Below, one piece after another: positions 48,362-59,060 of a stretch of DNA of 64,000 nucleotides. The stretch covers positions 20,056,444 to 20,120,443 of the forward strand of contig JAOANR010000010.1 of the NCBI GenBank assembly GCA_030278955.1, written 5' to 3'. The notes under the pieces were generated by a model. It saw only the letters and a list, made by a program, of their open reading frames with translations, did not search any database and was not told the origin of the DNA. A program made the translations under genes and the position numbers. The number at the start of each line of letters is the position of its first letter. Position 1 is the stretch's first letter. This stretch comes from Hygrophila difformis. Taxonomy: Eukaryota > Streptophyta > Magnoliopsida > Lamiales > Acanthaceae.

Positions 48362-48379
48362 CCCCCCCCCCCCCCCCCG

Positions 48380-51300
48380 AAGATGAACCTCTCCAAAGGT
48401 TCAACTTGGAGCAAGAAGCAAGAAACACCTTGGTAGACAAACCCTTGGTGAACATATCGGCCAGTTGAAGATTTGAGGGAACAAAAATAGGATTAATAAA
48501 TCCTTGTTGGAAGTAATCCCGCACATACAAGCAGCCTATGTCAATGTGTTTAGTCCTCTCATGATGGAGAGGATTCTTGACCAGTTGAATAGCAGACGAG
48601 TTGTCACAATAGATGGGGTATGGTAAGGGCAGAAGTAACTTCAACTCGGTAAACAAATTACCAATCCAAAGCATCTCAGCAGCCACGGCTCCCAAGCTAC
48701 GATATTCAGCTTCTATTGAACTTCTTGAGACAAAATTTTGCTTCTTTGTTTTCCACACGACCAAGGAGTTCCCAAGGAAGACAAGAAGCCTGAGAGAGAC
48801 TTCCTGGTGATAGGACAGTTGCCCCAATCGGCATCATAGTAGCCCTTGAGCTCAAGAGTTAAACCATAAGGGTAAAAGAGGCCCATCGAGGGGCTATTAT
48901 GGAGATACTGGAGAATCTGAACAATACCATTCCAATGTTCTTCAGTGGGCTCTTGCATGTATTGGCTGAGCTGTTGGACACTATAGCATATGTCCGGACG
49001 GGAGAATCCAAGATAGAGTAGCTTGCCAACAGCTTTCCTGTAGAGATGGGGGTCTCGAAATAACACTCCACTGTGGCCAAGCGTTTTGTGAGCAGGGCAG
49101 GGTGAGTGGACCTTAGGATTTTTAGGAACCTCAATCTCTTGCAGTAGATCAGAAGTATACTTCTTTTGAGTGATAGAATAACCTTTGGAGGTTGTGCAAA
49201 TCTCCAAGCCAAGGAAGTAGGATGCCTTCCCCAAATCTTTGATAGTAAACCTTTGATGCAGGCCAACTTTAATAGCTGCAATCTCTTGAGTATCTGCACC
49301 TGTGATAAGCATATCATCGACATAGACAACAATAACCACTAGACCAAGTAAAGTGGTTTTAATGAAAACACACTGGTCACTGTAAGTAGGGGCATAGCCA
49401 CTTTCTCTGAGGTATGAAGACAAGGCTCCATACCATTGTCTAGGTGCCTGTTTTAAACCATAAAGTGACTTCTTTAACTTGCAAACCTGGCCATAAGACA
49501 CTTGCAGACCCTGTGGACAATGCATGTAAATTTCCTCATCAAGAGTACCATGGAGGAAAGCGTTGCTGATATCCAGCTGAGAGAGGGTCCATTTGAAAGA
49601 AGCAGCCAATGCGAATAATATTCTAACACTTCCAGTTTTAACAACAGAAGCAAAAGTGTCACTATAGTCTTCTCCATATTTTTGACTGAACCCCTTGGCA
49701 ACCAACCGTGCCTTGTGTTTGCTAACACTCCCATCCGGATTGTGTTTAACTTTGAATATCCATTTACATCCAATGGGACGCTTCCCTGCAGGCAAATCAA
49801 CTATATCCCAGGTGCCATTAGATTCCAAAGCATCAAGTTCAGACTTGATGGCCAAATCCCAATGATGAATGCCATGGGCTTGAGCAAAGGAGGTAGGAAC
49901 AAATTCAGGATCATCAACAGCAGATGAGCAGTAATAATCATCAAATCGGGCAGGCCTCTTGATCACCCTTCGAGGTCTTGAAGGTATACCTGGTCCAGGA
50001 GCAGCAGGCTGAGCCTGTGTTCCAGAATGAGCTGAAAGACTTTGCTCTGTAGGAGATAGAGCAACAGAGGAAGAAGCATCAAGGGAGGCTTCTTCAGAGG
50101 TATGAGATAGCTGTGGCTCAGTAGGAGACACAGAAGAGATGTCATCTAAAGTGTGGCTCAATGATTCAGTAGGAATCAAAGGAGATGGCACTGGATCCTG
50201 AGGTGCAGTGGGCACATCAGTGGAAGAAGCACTTGACTGGGTTGCAGTGGGCAACCCAGGAGAATTGTATATATTTTGGAATGCTGGAGGCAGTCCAAGA
50301 TCAGTGTAAAGTGGTGGACAAAAAGAATTGACATTAGAGCAGCTAGATTGAGTAGCAAATTAAGAGGATAGAGTAGTTTTAAGTGGAAAGATGTCATCAC
50401 AGAAAAGGACATCTCTAGAAATATGAACTTTCTTGGTAGTGAGATCTAAGACCTTGTATCCCTTTTTGGGTACCACACCTAAGTAGATACACTTCACTCC
50501 TCTGGGATCAAGCTTACCAACATAAGGACCTACAAGCTTCATATAACATAAACATCCGAATGTATGTAGATGTGATAGGTCAGGTTTGGTGCCAAAAAGG
50601 ACTTCACAAGGAGATTTCCAAGCAAGAATCTTAGTAGGGAGTCTATTGATAATATATGCTGAAGTCAACAAGGCATCCCCCCAATAGAATTTAAAAACAC
50701 CTGAGGTTAGGAGCAAAGACCTGGAAACTTGTATAAGATGTTGGTGTTTCATTTCTACTCTCCCGTTTTGCTGAGGTGTATATATACACGAGGTTTGATG
50801 AACTATGCCCAGGGATTGAAAAAGGGTGAGACATTTTTGGTTACAAAATTCTGACCCATTGTCAGACCTCAACACTTTAACAACTCCATTATACTGAGTT
50901 TTGATAAGAGTAAAAAACTGAGAGAGGAGGGTGGCTATGGCAGTTTTATGGGTGAGAAGGTAAATCCAGGTAGCCCTAGACGCATCATCAACAATGGTTA
51001 ACATGTATCTTGAATTAGATCTATCACATGGAGTGAAAGGCCCCCACACATCACAATGTATAAGGTCGAATGGTAAAGCAGCATGAGATGAACTTATAGA
51101 ACAGGGTAATCTGTGCAATTTAGAAGTGTAGCAAATATCACAATGCATGACATAGGATCAATTATAGCAATGCATTGCAAGTCATATAACAACTGACTCA
51201 TGGACAGCAAGTTGAGAATAACTCCTGGAACATAGTGGACATTGGGAATCAAAAGGCCCTCACCCACTTTGATTGAACCAGTGTGTGAAGGAACCTTTTT

Positions 51301-51456
51301 AGTGCCATCTGGCAGAATAAGTGTTTTAAAAGAATTGAAGGGTTGAGGTTCAATGAGATATGAGAGGTTGGAACACAGGTGACAACTGGCACCCGAATCA
51401 AGAAGCCAACAATCACTTAGAGAGTAAGATGCAAGAGTAAGAGAGCTACCTGCCAT
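48380..51456 (-). pseudogene. Defective pol of copia D
   Basis: Protease (51094-51456) has an intact LLDSGASCH motif and directly follows the Gag stop in the same frame. The pre-integrase histidine pair is lost where protease jumps to CDICYTSKLHRL (about 51130). Integrase (50360-51148) keeps IHCDVWGP, RSDNGSEF and QQNGRVE. A TAA (50360-50362) interrupts an otherwise continuous frame into a Pro/Ser-rich linker and RT (48713-50254; WDLAIKSELDALESNGTW, SNAFLHG, VYVDDML). A frameshift near 48750-48820 moves into RNase H (EAEYRSL, CDNSSAIQL, RTKHIDIG). It cannot make a complete polyprotein. Confidence 0.93.
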
Positions 51457-52575
51457 TCAAACAGCTCCTTCAACATAATCAACAGGAGTAACTAGAGTTG
51501 CAACGTGGGACTTAACCAGCTTTTCTATGAGATCTTCAAGCTTTGAGATTATGTCCGAGTCAGAAACAGCATCAGAGGTTCCTCCCTTTTCAGTAGTTAC
51601 TCCAGCAGCTATGCCACCATAAGCCTTCCCTTTTCCTTTGTCATTTAAAGACTTATACCAGTCTGGTATGACTCCATTAAGTTGAAAACAATTGGCCTTG
51701 GAGTGCCCCTTCCTTTTACAGTGATCGCATGTAGCAGTTTTATTGGCAAGCTGGAAGCACTTATCCTTAGAGTGACCTAATTTTTTGCAGTAAGTGCACA
51801 TCACATTGCTACGCTTATCAGAGTTTCCTTTATCCATAGGAGCAGCTAGTATGAATCCAGATGCATTAGAATCAGCATTTGAAGAGCCTACAACTCCTTT
51901 TTGAGCTTCAATATTACACACCATGCCGTGTGCTTTGCAAACAGACGGAGACGGATTCATCAACAAAATTTGATTACCGACATGAGAAAATTCATCATTG
52001 AGTCCCATAACATATTGCACCAGAAGATCATATTCATCAGAATCGTTCAAAGCTTTCAGAGTTTGAGTACTACAACTAACAGGAAAAGGCTTCAATGCCC
52101 TAAGATCTCGCCATGTAGATTTCAGATCACCATAGTAACTAGTTACAGAACGATTTCCTTGTGTAAGATTAGCCAATTTCCTCTTTAGAATAAGAATCTG
52201 AGGACCTCCACTCTGACCATAACACTCAGAGAGTTCATCCCAAAGACCTTTAGCAGTTTCAATGTGAACTAATTGACGAGCAATATCAGGTGATAACGAA
52301 TTTCTTAACCAGCTTTGAATTAAGCAATCAACACAAATCCACAATTCATGATTAGGATCATCCTCGGGAGGCATAGGATACTCACCAGTAAGAAACTTCT
52401 CCTTCGATTTGATCCTTAGAGCATTCCTGACTGCTACTCGCCAGGAAGTCCAATTCGTTCCATCGAATAGAATCGGAGACAATTGGAGATGTGGCTGGTC
52501 AGCTGGAGTGAGGTTAAGCTCCTTACACACCGGAGCAGCTTCAGCAGGTGCATCCTTATCGGTGGAAACCGACAT
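51457..52575 (-). CDS. Gag of copia D
   Basis: I choose the start MSVSTDKDAPAEA, because the in-frame ATG at 52683 lies against the primer site and adds a hydrophobic leader untypical of Gag. The 372-aa product has the copia N-terminal motif (LSPILFDGTNWTSWRVAVRNAL), the UBN2-type helical region (ETAKGLWDELSECYG, SVTSYYGDLKSTW), two CCHC knuckles (CTYCKKLGHSKDKC, CDHCKRKGHSKANC) and an acidic end. It assembles virus-like particles in the cytoplasm. The terminal TGA is followed in frame by protease, so either readthrough or a Trp-to-stop mutation separates gag from pol. Confidence 0.85.
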   Translation of the reverse strand: MSVSTDKDAPAEAAPVCKELNLTPADQPHLQLSPILFDGTNWTSWRVAVRNALRIKSKEKFLTGEYPMPPEDDPNHELWICVDCLIQSWLRNSLSPDIARQLVHIETAKGLWDELSECYGQSGGPQILILKRKLANLTQGNRSVTSYYGDLKSTWRDLRALKPFPVSCSTQTLKALNDSDEYDLLVQYVMGLNDEFSHVGNQILLMNPSPSVCKAHGMVCNIEAQKGVVGSSNADSNASGFILAAPMDKGNSDKRSNVMCTYCKKLGHSKDKCFQLANKTATCDHCKRKGHSKANCFQLNGVIPDWYKSLNDKGKGKAYGGIAAGVTTEKGGTSDAVSDSDIISKLEDLIEKLVKSHVATLVTPVDYVEGAV

Positions 52576-52696
52576 GGACCGAAGAAGCAGAGATGAAATT
52601 GAGCTTAGAAAAGCTCGAAACAGGAAGAACAAAGAAGAAAACTGAACCAGGAAACGAAATTCAGAAGCAATCGAACGGATCAATGCTCTGATACCA

Positions 52697-53357
52697 TGTT
52701 GAATGCTATGAAAGTAAATAATCGGAGTGTTTCATTCAACCAAAAATGAATATCTGTTACAAGAGTCAGAATGGAACACTCCACACACATATATACACGA
52801 GCCAAAGACTCATGGGCTCAACCAAAGAAACAAGAAAATATAAGGCCCAATACAGCAATAAAGGCCCAAACAACAAGCAAATAACATGAACTACTTAGGG
52901 TCTGTTCTGCACGCAAAGCTGTAGCTGTGAGTTGTAACTGCAAGCTGGAGCTGTAGGGAGCTGGAGCTGTAGGAAGCTGGAGCTGTGGGAGCTGTAGCTG
53001 TCAGTTCTATTTCTATTTAAGTGTTTTGTACAACTAGCTGTAGCTGTGAAAAAATTATGAAATGACATAAAAGGACATATATTTATATAGACTATTGGGT
53101 AGTGGGTTGATTATTGGGTTAAAATTGTGATTGCTCAAAAATAAGCTCCTAACTTATTTTTTAACGCTACTACAGGTAGCTTCTAAAAAGAAGCTTCCAA
53201 AAGCTACCAAAAGCTAGTATACAGAACGAGGCTTTTGTTTTGAAATAAAAGCTAAAGCTATCAAAAGCTCCCAAAAGCTCCTAAAAGCTGCGTGCAGAAC
53301 AGACCCTAGACGTCTGCTACTCTTCTTCTTCTCAGATCAGCTTCACTATAGTCCACA
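52697..53357 (-). repeat. 5' LTR of copia D, carrying a MITE
   Basis: Without the insert it is about 250 bp. Relative to the partner it lacks roughly 14 bp around aataaggccc and 15 bp around ctcttcagccaac. Confidence 0.9.
52899..53306. mobile_element. MITE, about 408 bp, in the copia D 5' LTR
   Basis: Long inverted ends GGTCTGTTCTGCACGCA / TGCGTGCAGAACAGACC. The undisturbed partner LTR (ctacttagacgtctg, 48290-48304) proves the empty site, giving a TA or TAG duplication. The interior repeats gagctgtag words. Harbinger- or mariner-type is undecided because the boundary base is ambiguous. Confidence 0.85.
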
Positions 53358-53362
53358 GTAGT

Positions 53363-53987
53363 GTTGCAGAAATTTTATAAACATGTTTCCGGAGTCCAGG
53401 AAATAGAACATCATTGCAACTTTTTCTATGTCCTTACAAATGCACTCAACAGCAAGAGTAACAAATTTTCAATTACTGGTTATTGCTTAGCCTGATGCGG
53501 AAGTGAGGATGCTTAGTCGGCTAATTTGAAGGTACTTTCAGTATTGAACTTCAGATATAGAAAATGGAGAAGTCATGGTTATGTTTCATAAGTTCACACT
53601 ACAAAAATGTGTAGAAATTAATATTTTTGCTTTAGTTACCAGGTTTCCGAAAGAATTATATTAGAAGATTTAATGAGCCGAATACCTTCACTTGAAGTTC
53701 TGTATATCATGATGATGATGGCATACTTTTTACCAATCCAATCTATTGATCACTTTCGGCACTGTCAGCTAGATTTCCACTCGGTAGGGATCTGATGTTG
53801 TGTAATGATTGATTCAGATGGGCATTCTTTTGGTTTTATGTGTCAAGCTCAAATAAAGTTCAGAGATATGTCCTTGATGACCCTAAGATATGTAGTTTAT
53901 GAAATCTTCCATGCTTAAAGAGCATAATTTTCTTTACCTAACATGTCCTTATTGGCATAATCATTTGGGAGTTTTTGTTCATTGCAG
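53363..53987. other. Probable intron/exon sequence of an unidentified gene
   Basis: Between two retrotransposons lies non-repetitive DNA with an acceptor-like TTACCAG|GTTTCCGAAAG (53642) followed by an open run V-S-E-R-I-I-L-E-D-L-M-S-R-I-P. It may be part of the gene whose last exon is at 53988-54095. I do not recognise the protein. Confidence 0.3.
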
Positions 53988-54095
53988 GAAATGCAAGAGG
54001 GATCGGTTTGGAGACGGCTTGAATTTTCACATAAAGAAATCCACATGCTAGGTGCAAGAGACGTGGAAGCCAAAGTTGAAGCAAAGCACATCTGA
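53988..54095 (+). pseudogene. Orphan terminal exon, 35 aa
   Basis: A good acceptor (tttttgttcattgcag) precedes an open frame EMQEGSVWRRLEFSHKEIHM ending ...VEAKHI and TGA. Composition is protein-like. Copia E inserted 26 bp after the stop codon, in what would be the 3'UTR, and copia D inserted upstream. Whether the upstream exons survive elsewhere is unknown. The family is not recognised. Confidence 0.4.
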
Positions 54096-54121
54096 ATGAC
54101 AACAAAAATGCCGTCGTTAAT

Positions 54122-54401
54122 TGTAGCTTTTAGAAAGCTGAGACACACACATTCACAGCTTCATTTCTCTGGAAATTTCATTTACATTCATTTCATGTTT
54201 TCCAGACACAAGTAAGTGGCAAAATGCATAGACATGTGCTTACATACAAAAGATAAGACAACTACATGTTAATCATACCAACTACAACTACTCTAGTCAA
54301 CCCATATCCTAAAAATAAGGACTACCATTCATTTTACCAAACATACATAATCAAAGCAAAAATATCATTATAGAGTTTCTAGGAAATCTCAAATAGCTAC
54401 A
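54122..54401 (-). repeat. 3' LTR of copia E
   Basis: 280 bp. The gag-pol stop codon (54389-54391) lies inside it. Confidence 0.96.
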
Positions 54402-57400
54402 TTCTCCTCCTTTGAGATTTTTCTCAAAACTCCCATTTCTCCTCTTAGCTTTTCAAATCTGGTACGAGGCAATCCCTTGGTTAATATATCAGCCATTTGA
54501 TCTTCAGACTTGCAGTAGATAACTTCAATTTCACCATTTGCTACATCATCTCGTAGTACATGATATTTAACACCTATGTGCTTCGTTCTACCATGAAACA
54601 CTGGATTCTTTGACATAGATATTGCTGCTTTGTTGTCAACAAACAACTTAACAGCCCTTCCTTGCTCCACTCCCAATTCAGTCAGCAACTTAATCAACCA
54701 TTTTGCTTGATTGGATGCATTGGCAGCAGCTATGTACTCTGCTTCAGCAGAGGATTGTGCCACCACTTCTTGCTTTTTTGAGCTCCATGAAAACACCCCT
54801 GAACCAAATGTAAACACAAAACCAGATGTGCTCTTGAAATCATCAATACTACCAGCCCAATCAGAGTCAGAGTATCCTGTCAATTGGTTCCCATCACCAA
54901 AACCATAGAAAATTCCATAGTCAGAAGTCCCTTTCACATATCTAAGAACTCTTTTTGCAACCTTCATATGCCTATCACCTGGAGAGTGCATAAATCTTGA
55001 TAATAAACTTGTAGTAAACATCAAATCTGGTCTAGTGTTTGTCAGGTACAACAAACCACCCACCATGCTCCTATATGTTGTTGAATTCACATCACAGGTC
55101 TGCTCTTCTTTTGACAGCTTCTCATTCACCAAAAGTGGAGTGTCAACTGGTTTGCTCCTCCACATTTTGAACCTCTTTAACAAATCAGTTGCATATTTCT
55201 CTTGGCTAATGAAAAATCCCTTGTTTGATTGGTGAATTTCCATTCCAAGAAAATAACTCAACTCCCCTAAATCTGACATCTCAAATGCTTTCTTCATTTC
55301 TTTCTTAAAATCAGAAACTTGGAAATCATCATTTCCAGTTACCAACAAATCATCAACATAGATAGAAACAATGATGTACTTACCTTCAACCCCCTTCTTT
55401 ACATACAAAGCTTCATCATTGTAACTTCTTTCAAATCCCCATTGTTTCAAATGATCATCAATCTTCATGTACCAAGCTCTAGGAGCTTGTTTGAGGCCAT
55501 ACAAGGCCTTATGTAATTTAAGCACCATTTCTTCTTTGCCAGGAACTTTGAAACCTTGTGGTTGCTCAACAAAAATATCTTCTTCTAAATCCCCATTGAG
55601 GAAGGCTGACTTGACATCCAAATGAAACAATTTCCATCTTTCTTTTGCAGCAAGAGCAATAAGTAATCGAATAGTATCAAACCTTGCGACAGGAGCAAAT
55701 GTATCTCCATAATCAATTCCAGCTTCTTGTGCATATCCCTTCACCACTAGCCTTGCCTTCAATTTGTTGAGAGTGCCATCTGAGTTTAACTTGGTTTTAT
55801 AAACCCATTTCAGTCCCAACACATTTCTCCCTTCAGGTTTAGTAACCATTTCCCAAGTCTTGTTCTTCATTATCATTGAAATCTCCTCCTCCATTGCTTG
55901 TACCCAATTCTTGTTCTCCATGGCTTCTTCAAAACATACAGGTTCTGTTGCATAATTGCATTTTTCATATATCTCTTGTAAGCTTCTTGTTTTCTTACTA
56001 ACTTCATCATCTGAATGGATATCATAATCTTTAGCTTGAGATACAGATTTGACCTGTGTATTGCTGCTATCCTCAAATTTTGCTTGCTGGAACTGATCAC
56101 TAAGTTGTTCCACTTGTTTTGATTTCCAATTCCAGTAACTCGCTTCATCAAATACCACATCTCTGCTGATCCTCACTTTGTTGGACTTTAAATCATATAC
56201 CCTGTAACCTTTTGTCATTGAAGCATAACCTAAAAAGATACCAGGTTGTGCTTTCTGATCCAACTTTGTTCTCATAGCTGATGGCACATGTATATAACAA
56301 ATGCACCCAAATACTCTCATGTGCTTTGAGGAAGGCTTGCACCCACTCCAAGCCTCTATTGGTGTAGAACTTTTAACTGAAGAAGTGTAGCACCTGTTCT
56401 GAATATACACAGCTGTTGAGGCTGCCTCTGCCCAAAATTTCTTGGGAAGTTTCATATCAAACAGCATACATCTCACCATTTCCATAATGGTTCGGTTTCT
56501 TCTCTCTGCCACTCCATTTTGTTCCGGAGAATAAGGGGCTGTAAGTTGATGGCGAATTCCATTCTCATAACAAAAGTGATTGAATGCACTTGAGTTATAT
56601 TCCATTCCATTATCTGACCGAATTCCCAACAGCTTACACCCACTTTGGCTCTCAACCATCAATTTAAATTTTTTAAACACCTCAAACACCTGGGATTTTT
56701 GCTTGATAAAATATATCCAAGCCATCCTTGTAAAGTCATCAATAAATAATACAAAGTACCTATTTTCATTACATGATTCTGCCTTCATTGGGCCACACAC
56801 ATCCGTGTGAACAAGCTGTAGCTTCTTTTCAGCTCTCCATGCTTTAGACTTAGGAAAGCTATTCCGATGTTGCTTGCCCAACTGACATATTGCACACACT
56901 TCATTGGGATGAGATATTACTGGCATATCCATGACCAAGCTCTTATTCACCATATAACTAAGAGCCTCATAATGACAATGTGCATACCTTCTATGCCATA
57001 ATCTTGATTCATCAACCTTTGCAACATTAGCCATTTCATCCCAGCAATCCATATATAATGGAAAACTATTATCAACCATTGGTAATTCAGCTACAAAGTT
57101 TCTATTCACATCATAAAGAAAACAACTTGTTTCTTTGAAAACCAAAATATATCCATTTTTCATCAATTGTGCAACACTAAGCAGATTATGTGCCAAGTCA
57201 GGAATATAGAGAACATTTTTTATCAGCATAGTACCTTTCTCATTCTTCACCTCAATGTCTCCTTTCCCTTCAGCTTGCATCATATCTCCATTACCAATCT
57301 TCACCTTTGTTTTCACTGATTTGTCAAGCCTGGAAAATAGACTTTCATCTCTTGACATATGTGAGGTGCATCCACTGTCAACAAACCAAGTGTTTTTATT

Positions 57401-58414
57401 TGATTGATTGGTGCAATCAGTAACCATGAAGAGACTAGCTTTAGTTTCTTCTTCATCTTCTTGTTCCCCTGCACAATTTGCTTGTTGAGGAGTTTGCGGC
57501 TGTCCCTTTTGTTGTTGCTGCTGCTGCTTTGCTCTACAACTCTTCTCAACATGTCCAAATTTTTTACAAAACCAGCATTGGACAGGCTTTTTCCCTTTGA
57601 ACCAACAATCCTTCTCAAGGTGATTTGTCCGGTTACAAGAACTACAAGGTGGATGTTGGCCCTTTTTCTCATAACTCTTCTGGTTTGATCTTGGTCTGCT
57701 GCTGCTAGAACTTGATTTCACATCTGCTTGCTTTCTATCACCTCTCTTGAAGTTGTTCCCTTTATGCTTAACTTGGAAAGCTCCTTCAGCTACCTCATCA
57801 TCTCTCAGACTTGTTCTTTGTTCTTGAGCTTGCAGCTTACTAATTAACTCTGCAATGGTGAGAGTTTTCAGATCACAGGTCTCTTCAATAACAGACACTT
57901 TGGCCTCAAATCTTGATGGTAAACTCATTAGCATCTTCTCTACCACCTTTTGATCAGTAAAATCTTCACCCAATAGTTTCATCTTGTTCATCAAATCTAT
58001 CAGCTTGGATGAGTACTCCTTGATAGAGTCACTCTCTTTCATCTTCAGCAACTCAAACTCTCTTTTGAGTGTCAGCACCTTCATCGATTTCACCCTTTCA
58101 TTTCCTTCAAACTCATCTTTCATCTTATCCCAAGCTTCTTTGGGACTTTCGCATGTCATTATCCTTGTAAATAGATGCTCTGTCACACCTGAAAAAATAC
58201 AAGAGAGAGCCTTTGGTTTCTTTGCTTTCTCTTCTTCATATATCTTTATCTGGGCAATGGTTGGATTTTGCCTTAATGGAGTAGGATCCCTTCCATGTAG
58301 AACTGCCTCCCATAAACCTTGAGCTTCCAGGTAGGTCTTCATCTTGATGGACCACATGTGGTAATTTTCTCCATCAAACACAGGAGGCCCCATACTTGAG
58401 GTGTTTCCAGCCAT
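54389..58414 (-). CDS. Intact gag-pol polyprotein of copia E, 1341 aa
   Basis: The start MAGNTSSMG is preferred over an in-frame ATG 21 nt upstream, because copia Gags usually begin this way. Counting from that upstream ATG, rough residue positions are: Gag (FDGENYHMWSIKMKTYL) 1-330 with two CCHC knuckles (CSSCNRTNHLEKDC, CWFCKKFGHVEKSC, about 265-300); protease WFVDSGCTSHM about 352; integrase with HRRYAHCH/CAICQLGK and catalytic VHTDVCGP (about 547), RSDNGMEY and EQNGVAE; RT with FLNGDL and IYVDDLLVTG (about 1025); RNase H with YSDSDWAG, SAEAEY, VDNKAAI. The usual KHID near 1287 reads KHIG, so the fourth RNase H carboxylate appears replaced by Gly. Otherwise no stop or frameshift. It acts in cytoplasmic particles and then the nucleus. 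Confidence 0.95.
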   Translation of the reverse strand: MAGNTSSMGPPVFDGENYHMWSIKMKTYLEAQGLWEAVLHGRDPTPLRQNPTIAQIKIYEEEKAKKPKALSCIFSGVTEHLFTRIMTCESPKEAWDKMKDEFEGNERVKSMKVLTLKREFELLKMKESDSIKEYSSKLIDLMNKMKLLGEDFTDQKVVEKMLMSLPSRFEAKVSVIEETCDLKTLTIAELISKLQAQEQRTSLRDDEVAEGAFQVKHKGNNFKRGDRKQADVKSSSSSSRPRSNQKSYEKKGQHPPCSSCNRTNHLEKDCWFKGKKPVQCWFCKKFGHVEKSCRAKQQQQQQKGQPQTPQQANCAGEQEDEEETKASLFMVTDCTNQSNKNTWFVDSGCTSHMSRDESLFSRLDKSVKTKVKIGNGDMMQAEGKGDIEVKNEKGTMLIKNVLYIPDLAHNLLSVAQLMKNGYILVFKETSCFLYDVNRNFVAELPMVDNSFPLYMDCWDEMANVAKVDESRLWHRRYAHCHYEALSYMVNKSLVMDMPVISHPNEVCAICQLGKQHRNSFPKSKAWRAEKKLQLVHTDVCGPMKAESCNENRYFVLFIDDFTRMAWIYFIKQKSQVFEVFKKFKLMVESQSGCKLLGIRSDNGMEYNSSAFNHFCYENGIRHQLTAPYSPEQNGVAERRNRTIMEMVRCMLFDMKLPKKFWAEAASTAVYIQNRCYTSSVKSSTPIEAWSGCKPSSKHMRVFGCICYIHVPSAMRTKLDQKAQPGIFLGYASMTKGYRVYDLKSNKVRISRDVVFDEASYWNWKSKQVEQLSDQFQQAKFEDSSNTQVKSVSQAKDYDIHSDDEVSKKTRSLQEIYEKCNYATEPVCFEEAMENKNWVQAMEEEISMIMKNKTWEMVTKPEGRNVLGLKWVYKTKLNSDGTLNKLKARLVVKGYAQEAGIDYGDTFAPVARFDTIRLLIALAAKERWKLFHLDVKSAFLNGDLEEDIFVEQPQGFKVPGKEEMVLKLHKALYGLKQAPRAWYMKIDDHLKQWGFERSYNDEALYVKKGVEGKYIIVSIYVDDLLVTGNDDFQVSDFKKEMKKAFEMSDLGELSYFLGMEIHQSNKGFFISQEKYATDLLKRFKMWRSKPVDTPLLVNEKLSKEEQTCDVNSTTYRSMVGGLLYLTNTRPDLMFTTSLLSRFMHSPGDRHMKVAKRVLRYVKGTSDYGIFYGFGDGNQLTGYSDSDWAGSIDDFKSTSGFVFTFGSGVFSWSSKKQEVVAQSSAEAEYIAAANASNQAKWLIKLLTELGVEQGRAVKLFVDNKAAISMSKNPVFHGRTKHIGVKYHVLRDDVANGEIEVIYCKSEDQMADILTKGLPRTRFEKLRGEMGVLRKISKEENVAI

Positions 58415-58484
58415 CTCAACATAAACTAGGAACAAATCTCAACTCTTACACAGATCCCTTTGAGAAGAAGAGCTCTGATACCAC

Positions 58485-58764
58485 TGTAGCTTTTAGAAAG
58501 CTGAGACACACACATTCACAGCTTCATTTCTCTGGAAATTTCATTTACATTCATTTCATGTTTTCCAGACACAAGTAAGTGGCAAAATGCATAGACATGT
58601 GCTTACATACAAAAGATAAGACAACTACATGTTAATCATACCAACTACAACTACTCTAGTCAACCCATATCCTAAAAATAAGGACTACCATTCATTTTAC
58701 CAAACATACATAATCAAAGCAAAAATATCATTATAGAGTTTCTAGGAAATCTCAAATAGCTACA
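58485..58764 (-). repeat. 5' LTR of copia E
   Basis: 280 bp, apparently identical to 54122-54401. The likely promoter lies within it. Confidence 0.96.
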
Positions 58765-59060
58765 TTAATTATGCAAGAGCAAGACTTTTTAGTTTTCATA
58801 CCAACATGTACAAGTTTAGTAAATTCTAAATGATGTCAGTATGTCAACAAGCTAAGATTAGGTCCTTTATTTTTCTACTAATTACATTTTACAAATGTGT
58901 TTCAGTTTAAAGTGGAAGGAAAGGTGGAAAACATTGTTGGACTTGGAAAAATTGGTCTATGAATAGGATTGATTAATATATATTTTAAATTAACAAATTA
59001 TTTATTCTATTTATAAGAAAAAGAAAAAATCACTCATGCGCAACCCGTGGGGAAAAAATA

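Larger units (their letters stand above)
48083..53357 (-). mobile_element. Ty1/copia LTR retrotransposon D
   Basis: LTRs 48083-48361 and 52697-53357 (the latter enlarged by a MITE) are flanked by the perfect 5-bp duplication GTAGT (48078-48082, 53358-53362). The primer site on the minus strand is TGGTATCAGAGCATTG (52681-52696), complementary to initiator tRNA-Met, directly next to the LTR. The polypurine tract has become a 19-G run (48360-48378). Gag is intact, while pol has two stops, one frameshift and a deletion. Confidence 0.95.
54122..58764 (-). mobile_element. Ty1/copia LTR retrotransposon E, young and apparently complete
   Basis: LTRs of 280 bp (54122-54401, 58485-58764) show no difference by eye and are flanked by the perfect duplication TTAAT (54117-54121, 58765-58769). 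The primer site on the minus strand is TGGTATCAGAGCT (58471-58483). The polypurine tract is CAAAGGAGGAGAA (about 54402-54414). A single uninterrupted gag-pol frame fills the interior. It is the best candidate for a recently active element in this window. Confidence 0.97.

Noticed and set aside
57404..57688. Open frames opposite the copia E gag-pol frame
   Set aside because: Antisense shadows of the Gag coding region.
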